Source: Polaromonas sp. OV174 (GTDB lineage Bacteria; Pseudomonadota; Gammaproteobacteria; Burkholderiales; Burkholderiaceae_C). Taken from it: a stretch of 64,000 nucleotides of DNA. Position numbers and translations under genes: made by a program. The stretch is from positions 62,001 through 126,000 of the forward strand of contig NZ_FOKZ01000013.1 in NCBI RefSeq assembly GCF_900112285.1, in the 5' to 3' direction. Positions 42,864 to 52,295 of this stretch are shown here, piece after piece; position 1 is the first letter of the stretch, and the number at the start of each line of letters is the position of its first letter. The notes under the pieces were generated by a model, which was not told the origin of the DNA, did not search any database, and saw only the letters and a list, made by a program, of their open reading frames with translations.

Positions 42864-44057
42864 ATGAACTTCATCCGTTTTTCCGATTTGTGCGCCAGCG
42901 GCAAGGCTGCCGGCCAGCGCGTTTTCATTCGTGCCGACCTGAATGTGCCGCAGGACGAGCATGGCAACATCACCGAAGACACCCGCATCCGCGCCTCTAT
43001 TCCCTGCCTGCAAATGGCGCTGGATGCCGGCGCCGCCGTGATGGTGACCTCGCACCTGGGTCGCCCGGTGGAAGGTGAGTTCAAGCCGGCGGATTCGCTG
43101 GCGCCTGTGGCCAAGCGCCTGGGCGAGCTGATGGGGCGTGAGATTCCTGTCATCGCCAACTGGGTCGATGGCGTGGAGGTCCAGCCCGGCCAGCTGGTGA
43201 TGCTGGAAAACTGCCGCCTGAACAAGGGCGAGAAAAAGAACGATGAAGCGCTGGCCCGCAAGCTGGCCGCGCTGTGCGACATTTTTGTCCACGATGCCTT
43301 TGGTACGGCGCACCGCGCCGAAGCCTCGACCTACGGCATCGCGCAATACGCTCCTATCGCCAGCGCCGGCCCGCTGCTGGCGGCCGAAATGGACGCGATT
43401 TCCAAGGCCTTGGCCAATCCGCGCCGCCCGCTGGTCGCCATCGTGGCGGGCAGCAAGGTCTCGACCAAGCTGACGATTTTGAAGGCGCTGTCGGCCAATG
43501 TGGACGGCCTGATCGTCGGCGGCGGCATCGCCAACACCTTCATGCTCGCCGCGGGCCTGAAGATAGGCAAGAGCCTGGCCGAGCCCGACCTGCTGGCCGA
43601 AGCCAGCGCCGTGATCGAGGCCATGAAGGCGCACGGCGCCGAGGTGCCGATTCCCACCGACGTGGTCACCGCCAAGACCTTTGCTGCCGATGCGCTGGCC
43701 ACCGTCAAGCGGGCCACTGAAGTGGAAGACGATGACCTGATCCTGGACATAGGCCCAGAAACGACGGCCAAGCTGGCGGCCCAGCTCAAGGCGGCCGGCA
43801 CCATTGTCTGGAACGGCCCGGTGGGCGTGTTCGAGTTCGAGGCCTTTTCCAAGGGCACCGAAGGCATTGCCCGCGCCATTGCCGAGTCGAGCGCCTTCTC
43901 CATCGCCGGCGGCGGCGACACGCTGGCGGCCATTGCCAAGTACGGCATCGAAAAGGATGTTGGCTACATCTCTACCGGCGGCGGCGCTTTCCTGGAGGTG
44001 CTGGAAGGCAAAATCCTGCCGGCCTTCGAGATCCTGCAGAAGCGGGCTGCAGGCTAA
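42864..44057 (+). CDS. pgk: Phosphoglycerate kinase
   Basis: This glycolytic and gluconeogenic enzyme makes ATP from 1,3-bisphosphoglycerate. The 397-residue protein has the usual length, with [16 protein letters not shown], the GSKVSTKLT loop and GGGDTLAA near the C-terminus. It opens the pgk-pyk-fba-pur grouping. The start follows a terminator-like hairpin with no clear ribosome site. Confidence 0.97.
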   Translation: MNFIRFSDLCASGKAAGQRVFIRADLNVPQDEHGNITEDTRIRASIPCLQMALDAGAAVMVTSHLGRPVEGEFKPADSLAPVAKRLGELMGREIPVIANWVDGVEVQPGQLVMLENCRLNKGEKKNDEALARKLAALCDIFVHDAFGTAHRAEASTYGIAQYAPIASAGPLLAAEMDAISKALANPRRPLVAIVAGSKVSTKLTILKALSANVDGLIVGGGIANTFMLAAGLKIGKSLAEPDLLAEASAVIEAMKAHGAEVPIPTDVVTAKTFAADALATVKRATEVEDDDLILDIGPETTAKLAAQLKAAGTIVWNGPVGVFEFEAFSKGTEGIARAIAESSAFSIAGGGDTLAAIAKYGIEKDVGYISTGGGAFLEVLEGKILPAFEILQKRAAG

Positions 44058-44060
44058 AAC

Positions 44061-44118
44061 GCTCTTGTTTTAATAGCTGCTTGCGCTAGTCCTGATTGGG
44101 CTAGAGGCCTGTTTTCCA
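44061..44118 (+). repeat. Dispersed repeat, family B (intergenic reference copy)
   Basis: TTTTAATAGCTGCTTGCGC, then a spacer with GATTGGGCTAGAGGCC and a TTTTCC end. This is the cleanest copy in the window and the one I used to recognise the others. It lies between the convergent pgk and desaturase genes. Confidence 0.75.
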
Positions 44119-44159
44119 TGTAAGAACAGGCGTAACGCCCGCCTCAGCGCAGCGCCGGC

Positions 44160-45281
44160 TCAGGCGAGTTGGACGCGGGGCTCGCTGGTGGGCCGTCCGG
44201 CAAAGTCGGTCCAGCAGTGGCGCCTGAAGTCATACAGCTTGCAGGCGCGCGCGGTGTCGAAATACCAGCGCCAAGAAAAAGGCTGAACCACGATGCGGCC
44301 GGGCAGCAGCTCCTCTAGCTTGGCCTGCGCGGCCTTGAGCTTGTACAGCGGGATGCTCATGTCCACGTGGTGGGCGGTGTGCTTCATGATGTGATGGATC
44401 ATGGCGCCGATTTGCAGGGGAAAGGTCAGGTGCACCGTGGTCGATACAAACGGCTGGGCGCGTTGCCAGGCGGCGCGGTCGTCGTGCCAGGACACCTTGA
44501 CGTGGGTGTGGTGACCGTAAATCACAAAGCCCATCATGTTGAACCAGAACAACATGGGCACGACAAAGCCCAGCACCAGCAGCAGCGCTACCGATTGTTC
44601 GGTGAGCAGGGCGGCGGCCACCAGCGCGGCGATCCAGGCAGCGGCAAAGCCCGTCACCAGCAGGCAGTCCCAGGTGAAGACGGCGCGCCGGGTGTTGCCC
44701 ATGCTGGAATGGCGCGGAAACATCATCTTCTTCCACCAGATCTCGACCATGTAATAGACGCCCGGACCCCAGCCGCTGCGGTAGATGCGCTGCATCAGGC
44801 GGCCCAACGGCGACAAGGCCTGAAACTCATCCTGCGTCAGCGGCGCCCAGACGAAGTCCACCCCCTTCAGGTTGGTGAAGCCGTGGTGCACCGCGTTGTG
44901 GCCCACGTCCCACAGGCTGTAGGCGGTGAGCGAAGGCAGAAAGGCGATGCGGCCCAGCCATTTGTTGAGCTTGCGGTGCGGCGTCAGGCTTTGGTGGCAG
45001 CCATCGTGGCCAATCACAAACAGCCGGCCTACGACAAAACCCGCTGCCAGCCCGCACAGCAGCATCAGCCAGACCGAGTCAAACCAAACCACGCCGGCGA
45101 GCAGCGCCGCCAGCAGGGCGTAATCCATCGCCAGCAGCGCCAAGGCGCGCCAGGTGTTGCGCTGCGCCAGCGGCAGCAGCCAGGAGCGGATGATCTTGCG
45201 GTGCGGCAGCGCTGCGCCGGCCGGCAAGGGAGAAGGCGCCGCGGTGTCGGTCGAGTCAGTCGGTTCAGTCGAAAAGGGCAT
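44160..45281 (-). CDS. Membrane fatty acid desaturase
   Basis: This 373-residue integral membrane di-iron desaturase has the three histidine boxes: H92DGCH96, H128NAVHH133 and H301TAHH305. At least four hydrophobic helices lie between them. It probably introduces a double bond into membrane lipid acyl chains. I chose ATG 45281 (MPFSTEP); a longer frame begins only with a TTG. It is inserted between pgk and pyk in the opposite direction. An FNR-like site lies 83 bp upstream, which would suit an oxygen-dependent enzyme. Confidence 0.9.
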   Translation of the reverse strand: MPFSTEPTDSTDTAAPSPLPAGAALPHRKIIRSWLLPLAQRNTWRALALLAMDYALLAALLAGVVWFDSVWLMLLCGLAAGFVVGRLFVIGHDGCHQSLTPHRKLNKWLGRIAFLPSLTAYSLWDVGHNAVHHGFTNLKGVDFVWAPLTQDEFQALSPLGRLMQRIYRSGWGPGVYYMVEIWWKKMMFPRHSSMGNTRRAVFTWDCLLVTGFAAAWIAALVAAALLTEQSVALLLVLGFVVPMLFWFNMMGFVIYGHHTHVKVSWHDDRAAWQRAQPFVSTTVHLTFPLQIGAMIHHIMKHTAHHVDMSIPLYKLKAAQAKLEELLPGRIVVQPFSWRWYFDTARACKLYDFRRHCWTDFAGRPTSEPRVQLA

Positions 45282-45363
45282 GGGCCAATGGGTAAAAAAG
45301 TGGGGAAGGGAATGGGTCCGCAAGCGGTTCCGCCTATCCTAGGGGCGGCACGGAGCGTGGACT

Positions 45364-45377
45364 CTGATCAAGATCAA
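45364..45377. promoter_or_regulatory. FNR/ANR-like box between desaturase and pyk
   Basis: CTGATCAAGATCAA matches TTGAT-N4-ATCAA at nine of ten defined bases. It lies in the 229-bp divergent region, 83 bp from the desaturase start and 134 bp from the pyk start. If functional, it would link one of these genes to oxygen supply. Confidence 0.4.
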
Positions 45378-45510
45378 GTCATGTGCCATATGGCGTCTCT
45401 ATGGCTGGTGCGCGGCGGGGTCGCTGGGGACCATGTGCGCAGGCATGGCGGTAACCGGGCCGTAACTTTTTCGTGTGAGAATCAGAAACTAAATTACAGG
45501 AGCTTTGTTT

Positions 45511-46944
45511 ATGCCACGTCGCGCTACCAAAATCGTTGCTACCCTCGGCCCCGCTTCCAGCGACCCGGCGTTGCTGGAGAAGATGATCCGGGCCGGTGTC
45601 AATGTGGTGCGGCTCAATTTCAGCCACGGTTCGGCGCAAGACCATATCGACAGGGCCCAGCTGGTGCGCGAAGCGTCCCAGCGCGCCGGTCGCGAAGTGG
45701 CCATCATGGCCGATTTGCAGGGCCCGAAAATCCGCGTCGGCAAGTTCGCCGAAGGCAAGGTGATGCTGGAGCCGGGCGAAAAGTTCGTCCTAGACGCTTC
45801 CCGCACCGAGCCGGGCGATATCAAGGGCGTGGGGCTGGATTACAAGGAACTGCCGCGCGATGTCAAGGCCGGCGATTTGCTGCTGCTCAACGATGGACTG
45901 ATCGTGCTGACGGTCGATGCGGTGCGTGGCGAGGAAGTGCACACCACGGTGAAACTGGGCGGTGAGCTGTCCAACAACAAGGGCATCAACAAGCAGGGCG
46001 GCGGCCTGACCGCGCCGGCGCTGACGGCCAAGGACATGGAAGACATCAAGACCGCCATGAGCTTTCAGGCCGACTACGTGGCTGTCAGCTTTCCGAAAAA
46101 CGCCACCGACATGGAAATGGCGCGCCAGCTCTGCAACGTGGCCGCTGCACCCTACAAACACAAGCCCGGCCTGATCGCCAAGATCGAGCGCCTCGAGGCC
46201 ATTCCCAATCTGGACGACATTCTTCGGGTCAGCGACGGCATCATGGTGGCGCGCGGCGACCTGGCGGTGGAAGTCGGCAATGCGGCGGTGCCGGCGCTGC
46301 AAAAGCGCATGATCAAAATGGCCAGGGCCGCCGACAAGCTGGTCATCACCGCCACCCAGATGATGGAAAGCATGATCGTCAACCCGGTACCGACGCGCGC
46401 CGAGGTCAGCGACGTGGCCAATGCCGTGCTGGACGGCACCGACGCCGTCATGCTCAGCGCCGAAACCGCCGCCGGCAAGTACCCGCTGGAAACGGTCGAG
46501 GAAATGGCCAAGATTTGCGTGGAAGCGGAGAAGGCCGAGTACAAGGAGCTGGAAGGCGATTTTTCCGGCAAGACCTTTGCCCGTATCGACCAGTCGATTG
46601 CCATGGGTGCGCTGTTCACCGCCCATCACCTGGGTGCCAAGGCCATCGTGGCGCTCACCGACAGCGGCTCCACGCCCTTGTGGATGAGCCGTCATGACAT
46701 CCGCGTGCCCATCTATGCGCTGACGCCGCGCCTGGCCACCCAGCGCAAGATGGCGCTATACCGCAATGTGCGGCCGTTGCTGATGGACACCAGCGCCGAC
46801 CGCGACACCGCGCTGGACCAGGCCGAGGGCCATTTGCTGCGTCGCGACATCGTGCAAAGCGGCGATGTTTATGCCATTACCTGTGGTGAGCCCATGGGCG
46901 CGCCTGGCGGCACCAACATGCTGAAGATCTGCCGGGTGGCCTAA
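45511..46944 (+). CDS. pyk: Pyruvate kinase
   Basis: It makes pyruvate and ATP from phosphoenolpyruvate. The 477-residue protein begins PRRATKIVATLGPAS. It has the phosphate- and metal-binding blocks LNFSHG, ADLQGPKIRVGKF, GLIAKIERLEAI and MVARGDLAVEVG, and the ATQMMESMI signature. The start at ATG 45511 is preceded by AGGAGC at good distance. It converges with the PAP2 gene, with 7 bp between the stops. Confidence 0.97.
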   Translation: MPRRATKIVATLGPASSDPALLEKMIRAGVNVVRLNFSHGSAQDHIDRAQLVREASQRAGREVAIMADLQGPKIRVGKFAEGKVMLEPGEKFVLDASRTEPGDIKGVGLDYKELPRDVKAGDLLLLNDGLIVLTVDAVRGEEVHTTVKLGGELSNNKGINKQGGGLTAPALTAKDMEDIKTAMSFQADYVAVSFPKNATDMEMARQLCNVAAAPYKHKPGLIAKIERLEAIPNLDDILRVSDGIMVARGDLAVEVGNAAVPALQKRMIKMARAADKLVITATQMMESMIVNPVPTRAEVSDVANAVLDGTDAVMLSAETAAGKYPLETVEEMAKICVEAEKAEYKELEGDFSGKTFARIDQSIAMGALFTAHHLGAKAIVALTDSGSTPLWMSRHDIRVPIYALTPRLATQRKMALYRNVRPLLMDTSADRDTALDQAEGHLLRRDIVQSGDVYAITCGEPMGAPGGTNMLKICRVA

Positions 46945-46951
46945 AGGCCGC

Positions 46952-47689
46952 TTACTTTGATGGCGCCAGTTCGGAGAATGCCGGCGCCAGTAGCACCGAG
47001 GGCTGGCGTGAGATCAGCCAGCTGACGCCCAGGTCCACCACGGCTGCCACGGTCCAGCACAACCAGGCGGTCCAGAGCGTGTGGCTCATGTAATGGGCGC
47101 CGCGCACTTGTTGTGCCAGTCCTAGGGTGAAGCCGGCCAGCATCACGCCGGCGAAGCAGCGCCAGGCGGTCCTGGGCTGTATATGCCGGAAGGCGAAAAA
47201 GCCGCCCAAAAAGGCAAAACCGGCCGAGGCGTGGCCGGCGGGGAAGCAGCCTCCATGGCCGCCATCGCGCACGCCCCAGGCCCAATGCGATACATAGCTC
47301 GCCGTGCCGCCAAATTGCTGCAAGTCCCAGGGGCAACTGGTGTGGCTGTGCAGTTTGGTGGTCGAGACCACCAGCAGGGCCAGCAGCGTGGTCAGCGCCA
47401 GCTGTACCCGCCTGGCCCTTGCCAGCTGCTTCAGCGGCCCAAACGGCAGGACTATGGCCGCCAGCAAGGCCAGTTCCACTGCCCAGGGCCACAGGCGTAC
47501 GTCGTCATGCAATACCGTGCGCCACAGCCAGTGATTCTCCAGGGGAAAGCCCTGGGCCGTGCCAAACCATTGGGCCAGTATCAGGTCCAGTCCGGAATAG
47601 TCCCAGGCCAGCAACAGCAGCAAGCCGTACAAGGTCCAGCACAAGAGCTGAATCCGGGTCTGACGAACGGGGGAGGCGAGAAAGGTCAT
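46952..47689 (-). CDS. PAP2-family membrane phosphatase
   Basis: This 245-residue protein has about five to six hydrophobic segments and the three phosphatase motifs KLHSHTSCPWD, FPAGHASAGF and RGAHYMSHTLWTAW. Related proteins remove phosphate from undecaprenyl-pyrophosphate or lipid A, or move it between them. It lies divergent from a QseB/PmrA-like regulator with a direct-repeat box between them, which suggests a lipid A modification role controlled by that system. The substrate is unproven. Confidence 0.87.
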   Translation of the reverse strand: MTFLASPVRQTRIQLLCWTLYGLLLLLAWDYSGLDLILAQWFGTAQGFPLENHWLWRTVLHDDVRLWPWAVELALLAAIVLPFGPLKQLARARRVQLALTTLLALLVVSTTKLHSHTSCPWDLQQFGGTASYVSHWAWGVRDGGHGGCFPAGHASAGFAFLGGFFAFRHIQPRTAWRCFAGVMLAGFTLGLAQQVRGAHYMSHTLWTAWLCWTVAAVVDLGVSWLISRQPSVLLAPAFSELAPSK

Positions 47690-47728
47690 AAAGCACTTAT
47701 GTAACTGGGCGTAATGTAGTCGGAATGT

Positions 47729-47745
47729 CTTAGCTCTCCCTTAAG
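47729..47745. promoter_or_regulatory. PmrA/QseB-type direct-repeat box between PAP2 gene and regulator
   Basis: CTTAGC-N5-CTTAAG has 11-bp start-to-start spacing, the known arrangement for PmrA/QseB-type regulators (YTTAAK-N5-YTTAAK); the second half-site is perfect, the first has two mismatches. Two copies of GGCCGGCAA follow at 47745-47753 and 47757-47765. Confidence 0.45.
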
Positions 47746-47807
47746 GCCGGCAAGTAGGCCGGCAAATCTCTTCAATGCTTTCTGGCGCGTAACGAGACAA
47801 TAGGGAC

Positions 47808-48500
47808 ATGCGAATCCTCGTGGTGGAAGACGATGCCGGCATTGCCGTGGGCTTGCGGGCCAATTTGCAGCAGCGCGGCTATGCCGCCGATGTCTGTGCG
47901 ACGCTGGCCGCGGCCTGGGGCGCGCTGCGCAGCGAGGCTTTTGACCTGGTGCTGCTGGACCTGGGTTTGGCCGATGGTGACGGCGGCGACCTGCTGCGGC
48001 GCATCAGGCAGCCCCAGCGGGCCACGGGCGAGCTGCCGGATCCCCTGATGCCGGTGCTCATCATGACGGCGCGCGACCAGGTGGCCGACCGCATTTCGGG
48101 GCTCAATCTGGGGGCCGACGACTACCTGGTCAAGCCCTTTGACCTGGATGAGCTGGAGGCCCGCATGAGGGCGCTGCTGCGGCGCTCTGCCGGCCGCGCC
48201 CATCCCTTGCTGGTGCACGGTGAGCTGGTGATAGACCCCGGCGCCCGCAGCGTGCTGCGCGCCGGCCAGGGAGTGGAGCTGACGCCGCGCGAATTTGCCT
48301 TGCTGCTGCTGTTGCTGGCCTCACGCGGCCGGGTGTTGTCGCGCCAGCAGCTGGAGGCGCGTCTTTACAGCTGGGAGGACGCCGTCGGCAGCAATGCGGT
48401 CGAGGTCCATGTGCACCATTTGCGGCGCAAGCTCGGCGAGGGCCTGATCCAGACCTTGCGCGGCGTGGGCTACTTCATTCCCCAGGAGGAGCGCTCGTGA
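47808..48500 (+). CDS. OmpR-family response regulator (QseB/PmrA-like)
   Basis: This 230-residue protein has a receiver domain (D51 in LLDLGLADGDG; Lys in DYLVKPFD) and a winged-helix DNA-binding domain (ELTPREFALLLLLL, then VEVHVHHLRRKLGEGLIQTLRGVGYF). It is coupled to the kinase by a GTGA overlap. It is inserted with the PAP2 gene between pyk and fba. Confidence 0.93.
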   Translation: MRILVVEDDAGIAVGLRANLQQRGYAADVCATLAAAWGALRSEAFDLVLLDLGLADGDGGDLLRRIRQPQRATGELPDPLMPVLIMTARDQVADRISGLNLGADDYLVKPFDLDELEARMRALLRRSAGRAHPLLVHGELVIDPGARSVLRAGQGVELTPREFALLLLLLASRGRVLSRQQLEARLYSWEDAVGSNAVEVHVHHLRRKLGEGLIQTLRGVGYFIPQEERS

Positions 48501-49840
48501 CGCGCTGGCCCGGCCGGCAGGCTTCTCTCACCCGTCGCCTGTTGCTCTGGGTGCTGGCGGCGCTGCTGCTGGTCTGGAGCTGCTTTGTGCTGGTCGGCTA
48601 TCGCACCGGCATTCATGAAGCGGGTGAGCTGACCGACGGCCACCTGGCCGGGACGGCGGCCTTGCTGGTCAACCTGAGCCAGCCAGCGTTTGTCGACATG
48701 GCCAGCGAAACCGCCCGCCCGCTGATTCCCGCCTTGAAAAGCCACGACTACCAGCCCTCCCTGAGTGTGGTGGTTTGGGATGCTGGCGGGCAATTGCTGG
48801 CCCGCTCGGGCGAAGCGCCGCTGCCCCGTTTTGCCGCGCAAAGCGGCTTTGCCGACCTGCAGCTTGGTACGCCGGCGGCCGCCTGGCGCAGCTTTTCGCA
48901 ATGGGATGCGTCCCACCGCCGCCAGGTCATGGTGCTGGTCAAGGCCGCCGAACGGGACGAACTGGCGGCCGATGTGGCCGATCAACTGATAGAGCCCGGC
49001 CTCTGGCTGCTGCCGGCCGTGGCGCTGGCGCTGGGGCTGGCGATCTGGCGCGGCCTGCTGCCCTTGCAGGCCTTGTCGCGCGATGTGACGGCGCTGGAGG
49101 CGGGCCAGGCCGGACGTTTGCAGGCTCGCCATCCTTACCGTGAGTTCAACGCGGTGGTGGGCGCCATCAACCGCCTGCTGAGCCAGCAGCAGGCGACGCT
49201 GGCGCGGGAGCGCCAGCTGGCCAGTGAAATGGCCCACGAATTGCGCACCCCCTTGGCGTCGATAGCCTTGCAGGCCGCGGCGCTCAAGGGCGGCTTGCCG
49301 GCGCAGGCGCACGCTGAGGCGCTGCGGCAAATCGGCGCGGACGCCTTGCGTGCCGGCCATGTGGTCAGCCAGCTGCTGGCCCTGGCACGCGCCAGCCGGA
49401 CCGATTTGCAGCAGCAGATGCAGCGGCTGGATCTGGCGGCGCTGGTGCGGCGGGTGGTGGCCGACTACGCGCAGGCCGCCTGGGCAAGCGGGCATGTCTT
49501 GAGTGTTCAGGGCGAGGAGGGCCTGCAACTGCAGGCGCACCCGCTGTTGCTGGAGCTGGCGCTGCGCAACCTGATAGACAACGCCTTGCAGCACACGGCC
49601 CGTGGCACCTCGGTCTGCGTGCAGTGGGGCAGTGCCGCCGGCCAAGCCTGGCTGCAGGTGTGTGACGATGGCGCGCGCCAGTCGGCGGCCAGCCACAGCG
49701 CCTTGGCGCCGGACCGGCTGGGCCTGGGGCACCAGATCATTGATCGCGTCATGGGGCTGCATGGCGGCAGTTTTGCCAAGGCGCTTGCGCCGGTGCCATG
49801 GAACTGCTGCTATCGCCTGGCATTTGCCGCTGGCGCCTGA
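48497..49840 (+). CDS. Sensor histidine kinase (QseC/PmrB-like)
   Basis: This 447-residue kinase has two membrane helices (about 13-35 and 168-188), a short periplasmic domain with [12 protein letters not shown], and H247 in [13 protein letters not shown]. The ATPase has the N-box [11 protein letters not shown] and GLGHQII. The G1 box, usually DxGxGI, reads [13 protein letters not shown] and is degenerate, so ATP binding may be weak. It starts at GTG 48497, overlapping the regulator stop. Confidence 0.9.
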   Translation: MTRWPGRQASLTRRLLLWVLAALLLVWSCFVLVGYRTGIHEAGELTDGHLAGTAALLVNLSQPAFVDMASETARPLIPALKSHDYQPSLSVVVWDAGGQLLARSGEAPLPRFAAQSGFADLQLGTPAAAWRSFSQWDASHRRQVMVLVKAAERDELAADVADQLIEPGLWLLPAVALALGLAIWRGLLPLQALSRDVTALEAGQAGRLQARHPYREFNAVVGAINRLLSQQQATLARERQLASEMAHELRTPLASIALQAAALKGGLPAQAHAEALRQIGADALRAGHVVSQLLALARASRTDLQQQMQRLDLAALVRRVVADYAQAAWASGHVLSVQGEEGLQLQAHPLLLELALRNLIDNALQHTARGTSVCVQWGSAAGQAWLQVCDDGARQSAASHSALAPDRLGLGHQIIDRVMGLHGGSFAKALAPVPWNCCYRLAFAAGA

Positions 49841-49983
49841 AGCCGCGGCTTGCGGTCAAACGTTACAATCAAGGCTCTGGTTACTGCGCGGTTACGGCCT
49901 CCAGGGCAATGCCCACGCTGCCTGGTCCGCCGCCACTGACCCACTGTTTTCGACAGCGTTTTAACTTTCTGGGGATTTTCAAC

Positions 49984-51048
49984 ATGGCACTCGTTTCGAT
50001 GCGCGAGCTGCTGGACCATGCGGCCGTCAATGGCTACGGCATTCCAGCTTTCAACGTCAACAACCTGGAGCAGGTCCAGGCCGTGATGGCCGCCGCCGAC
50101 GAGGTGGGTGCGCCCGTCATCCTGCAGGCCAGCGCCGGCGCCCGCAAGTATGCCGGCGAAGCCTTCATCAAGCACCTGATCCTGGCGGCCGTCGAGGCCT
50201 ACCCGCACATCCCGCTGGTGATGCACCAGGACCACGGCCAGAGTCCGGCAGTCTGCCAGGGCGCGATCGACCTGGGCTTTAGCTCGGTGATGATGGACGG
50301 CAGCCTGGAAGCCGACGGCAAGACCATCGCCAGCTTCGACTACAACGTCGAGGTCACCCGCAAGGTGGTCGAGATGGCCCACGCCACCGGCGTGTCGGTG
50401 GAAGGCGAATTGGGCTGCCTGGGCAGCCTGGAAACCATGCAGGGCGACAAGGAAGACGGCCACGGCACCGATGCCGTCATGACCCACGACCAGTTGCTGA
50501 CCGATCCCGAGGAAGCCGCCGAGTTTGTCAAGCGCACCCAGCTCGACGCCCTGGCGATTGCCATCGGCACCAGCCATGGCGCCTACAAGTTCACCCGCAA
50601 GCCCACCGGCGACATCCTGGCGATCGAGCGTGTCAAGGAAATCCACCGCCGCATCCCCAACACCCACCTGGTCATGCACGGCTCCTCTAGCGTGCCGCAG
50701 GACTTGCTGGCCATCATCAACCAGTACGGTGGCAAGATGAAGGAGACCTACGGCGTGCCGGTCGAGGAAATCCAGAAAGCCATCCAGTTCGGCGTGCGCA
50801 AGATCAATATCGACACCGACATCCGCCTGGCCATGACAGGCGCGGTGCGCAAGTTCCTGGCCGAGAATCCCGACAAGTTCGATGCCCGTGAATGGCTCAA
50901 GCCCGCGCGCGAGGCCGCCAAGGCGATCTGCAAGCAGCGCTATGTCGAGTTTGGCTGCGAAGGCCAGGCCGGCAAGATCAAGGGCGAGAGCCTCTCGGTC
51001 GTGGCTGCCAAATACGCCAAGGGCGAGCTGGCCCAAGTGGTTCACTAA
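49984..51048 (+). CDS. fba: Fructose-bisphosphate aldolase, class II
   Basis: This zinc-dependent aldolase of glycolysis/gluconeogenesis (Calvin-cycle subfamily) has 354 residues. It starts [27 protein letters not shown]. It has the metal/catalytic block [15 protein letters not shown] and NIDTDIRLA at the phosphate site. I start at ATG 49984; upstream in-frame codons lie in unconserved DNA. It ends in a strong terminator before purC. Confidence 0.97.
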   Translation: MALVSMRELLDHAAVNGYGIPAFNVNNLEQVQAVMAAADEVGAPVILQASAGARKYAGEAFIKHLILAAVEAYPHIPLVMHQDHGQSPAVCQGAIDLGFSSVMMDGSLEADGKTIASFDYNVEVTRKVVEMAHATGVSVEGELGCLGSLETMQGDKEDGHGTDAVMTHDQLLTDPEEAAEFVKRTQLDALAIAIGTSHGAYKFTRKPTGDILAIERVKEIHRRIPNTHLVMHGSSSVPQDLLAIINQYGGKMKETYGVPVEEIQKAIQFGVRKINIDTDIRLAMTGAVRKFLAENPDKFDAREWLKPAREAAKAICKQRYVEFGCEGQAGKIKGESLSVVAAKYAKGELAQVVH

Positions 51049-51080
51049 GCTTTTTGTGCCCCCGGTGTCGCCGGATTGGC

Positions 51081-51086
51081 GATAAT
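51081..51086 (+). promoter_or_regulatory. Possible -10 element for purC
   Basis: GATAAT lies 5 bp upstream of the terminator-like stem. No good -35 sits at 16-18 bp, so this is weak evidence for a promoter whose leader would begin with that hairpin. Confidence 0.25.
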
Positions 51087-51090
51087 TCAA

Positions 51091-51127
51091 AACCTGCGGA
51101 CTTGAACCCAAGTCGCGCGGGTTTTTT
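51091..51127 (+). terminator. Intrinsic terminator between fba and purC
   Basis: GACTTG/CAAGTC around an AACC loop is extended by CCTGCG/CGCGGG and AA/TT pairs, followed by six T (51122-51127). It ends fba transcripts. The purC ATG is only 16 bp further, with no ribosome site visible, so purC messages must either cross the hairpin or start within a very short gap. Confidence 0.8.
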
Positions 51128-51143
51128 CACTTTGATACCGACC

Positions 51144-52055
51144 ATGACCTCAGCACTTCATACCTCTGCCCTGACTTCCCTGCCTTTGCTTGCGCGCGGC
51201 AAGGTGCGCGACAACTACGCCGTGGGCACTGATCGCCTGCTGATGGTGGCCAGCGACCGCCTGAGCGCCTTCGATGTGATCCTGGGCGAGCCGATTCCCG
51301 GCAAAGGCGCGCTGCTGACGCAAATGGCGCTGTTCTGGTTCGGCAAGCTGGGCCATATTTGCCCCAATCACCTGACCGGCGAGGCGCCCGAAAGCGTGGT
51401 GACGGCCGCGGAAATCCCCCAGGTGAAAGACCGCTCCATGCTGGTCAAGCGGCTCAAGCCGATTCCGGTCGAGGCCGTGGTGCGCGGCTATCTGGCCGGC
51501 AGCGGCTGGCAGGAATATCAGCAAAACCAGGCCGTCTGCGGCGTGGCCCTGCCCGCCGGCCTGAAAAACGCCAGCAAGCTGCCCGAGCCCATCTTCACGC
51601 CCGCGGCCAAGGCCGAGGTCGGCGAGCATGACGAAAACATCAGCTATGAGCAGGTGGTGGCGGTGGTCGGCGCCGAACTGGCCGAGCAGATCAAAAAGAT
51701 CAGCATAGAGATTTACCAGACCGCAGCCGCTTTTGCGCTGACCAAGGGCATCATCATTGCCGACACCAAGTTCGAGTTCGGCCTGGATGAAAACGGCACG
51801 CTGACGCTGATGGACGAGGTGCTGACACCCGACTCATCGCGCTACTGGCCGATTGAAGGCTACGAGGCCGCTTTTGCCGCCGGGCAAAACCCGCCCAGCT
51901 ATGACAAGCAGTTCGTGCGCGACTGGCTGGAGGCCGTGCGCATCAACGGCAAGCCCTGGGATAAAACGCCACCGTCGCCGCATCTGCCGCCCGAGGTGAT
52001 CGCCAAGACCGCGGCCAAATACCAGGAAGCGCTGGCGCGCCTGACCGCCGCCTGA
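51144..52055 (+). CDS. purC: Phosphoribosylaminoimidazole-succinocarboxamide synthase
   Basis: It joins CAIR and aspartate with ATP to form SAICAR. The 303-residue protein has GKVRDNY near the N-terminus, [40 protein letters not shown] and [10 protein letters not shown]. It is the longer type used in beta-proteobacteria and yeast. The ATG at 51144 follows the fba terminator; earlier in-frame codons lie inside fba. Confidence 0.97.
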   Translation: MTSALHTSALTSLPLLARGKVRDNYAVGTDRLLMVASDRLSAFDVILGEPIPGKGALLTQMALFWFGKLGHICPNHLTGEAPESVVTAAEIPQVKDRSMLVKRLKPIPVEAVVRGYLAGSGWQEYQQNQAVCGVALPAGLKNASKLPEPIFTPAAKAEVGEHDENISYEQVVAVVGAELAEQIKKISIEIYQTAAAFALTKGIIIADTKFEFGLDENGTLTLMDEVLTPDSSRYWPIEGYEAAFAAGQNPPSYDKQFVRDWLEAVRINGKPWDKTPPSPHLPPEVIAKTAAKYQEALARLTAA

Positions 52056-52070
52056 GCCTAGCTAGCGTCC

Positions 52071-52111
52071 GAAAACCGCCTTCACTCCCACGGGAGACGG
52101 CGGTTTTTTTT
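52071..52111 (+). terminator. Intrinsic terminator after purC
   Basis: AAAACCGCC pairs with GGCGGTTTT, and an inner CTCC/GGAG stem completes the hairpin. An eight- to nine-T run follows (52103-52111). Confidence 0.85.
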
Positions 52112-52130
52112 ACGCCTGGAAATAATGGTG

Positions 52131-52188
52131 AAAATGAGCTCAAGCCCAATATTGAAGGCGCAAGCAGCTATAAAAACAGGAGTTATTA
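52131..52188 (-). repeat. Dispersed repeat, family B (intergenic copy)
   Basis: The reverse complement reads AACTCCTGTTTTTATAGCTGCTTGCGCC, then a spacer with TTGGGCTTGAGC, following the family-B order. It lies between the purC terminator and the DJ-1 gene. Confidence 0.7.
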
Positions 52189-52295
52189 AGATCCTGTCGC
52201 AGTGCATCGCAAGCCTGTCACAGCCGGCTAACACCACAAGCGCCCGGTGCTGCTCAAGAATGTCCCCTTTCACTCACCAATGACAGGAGACAGAC

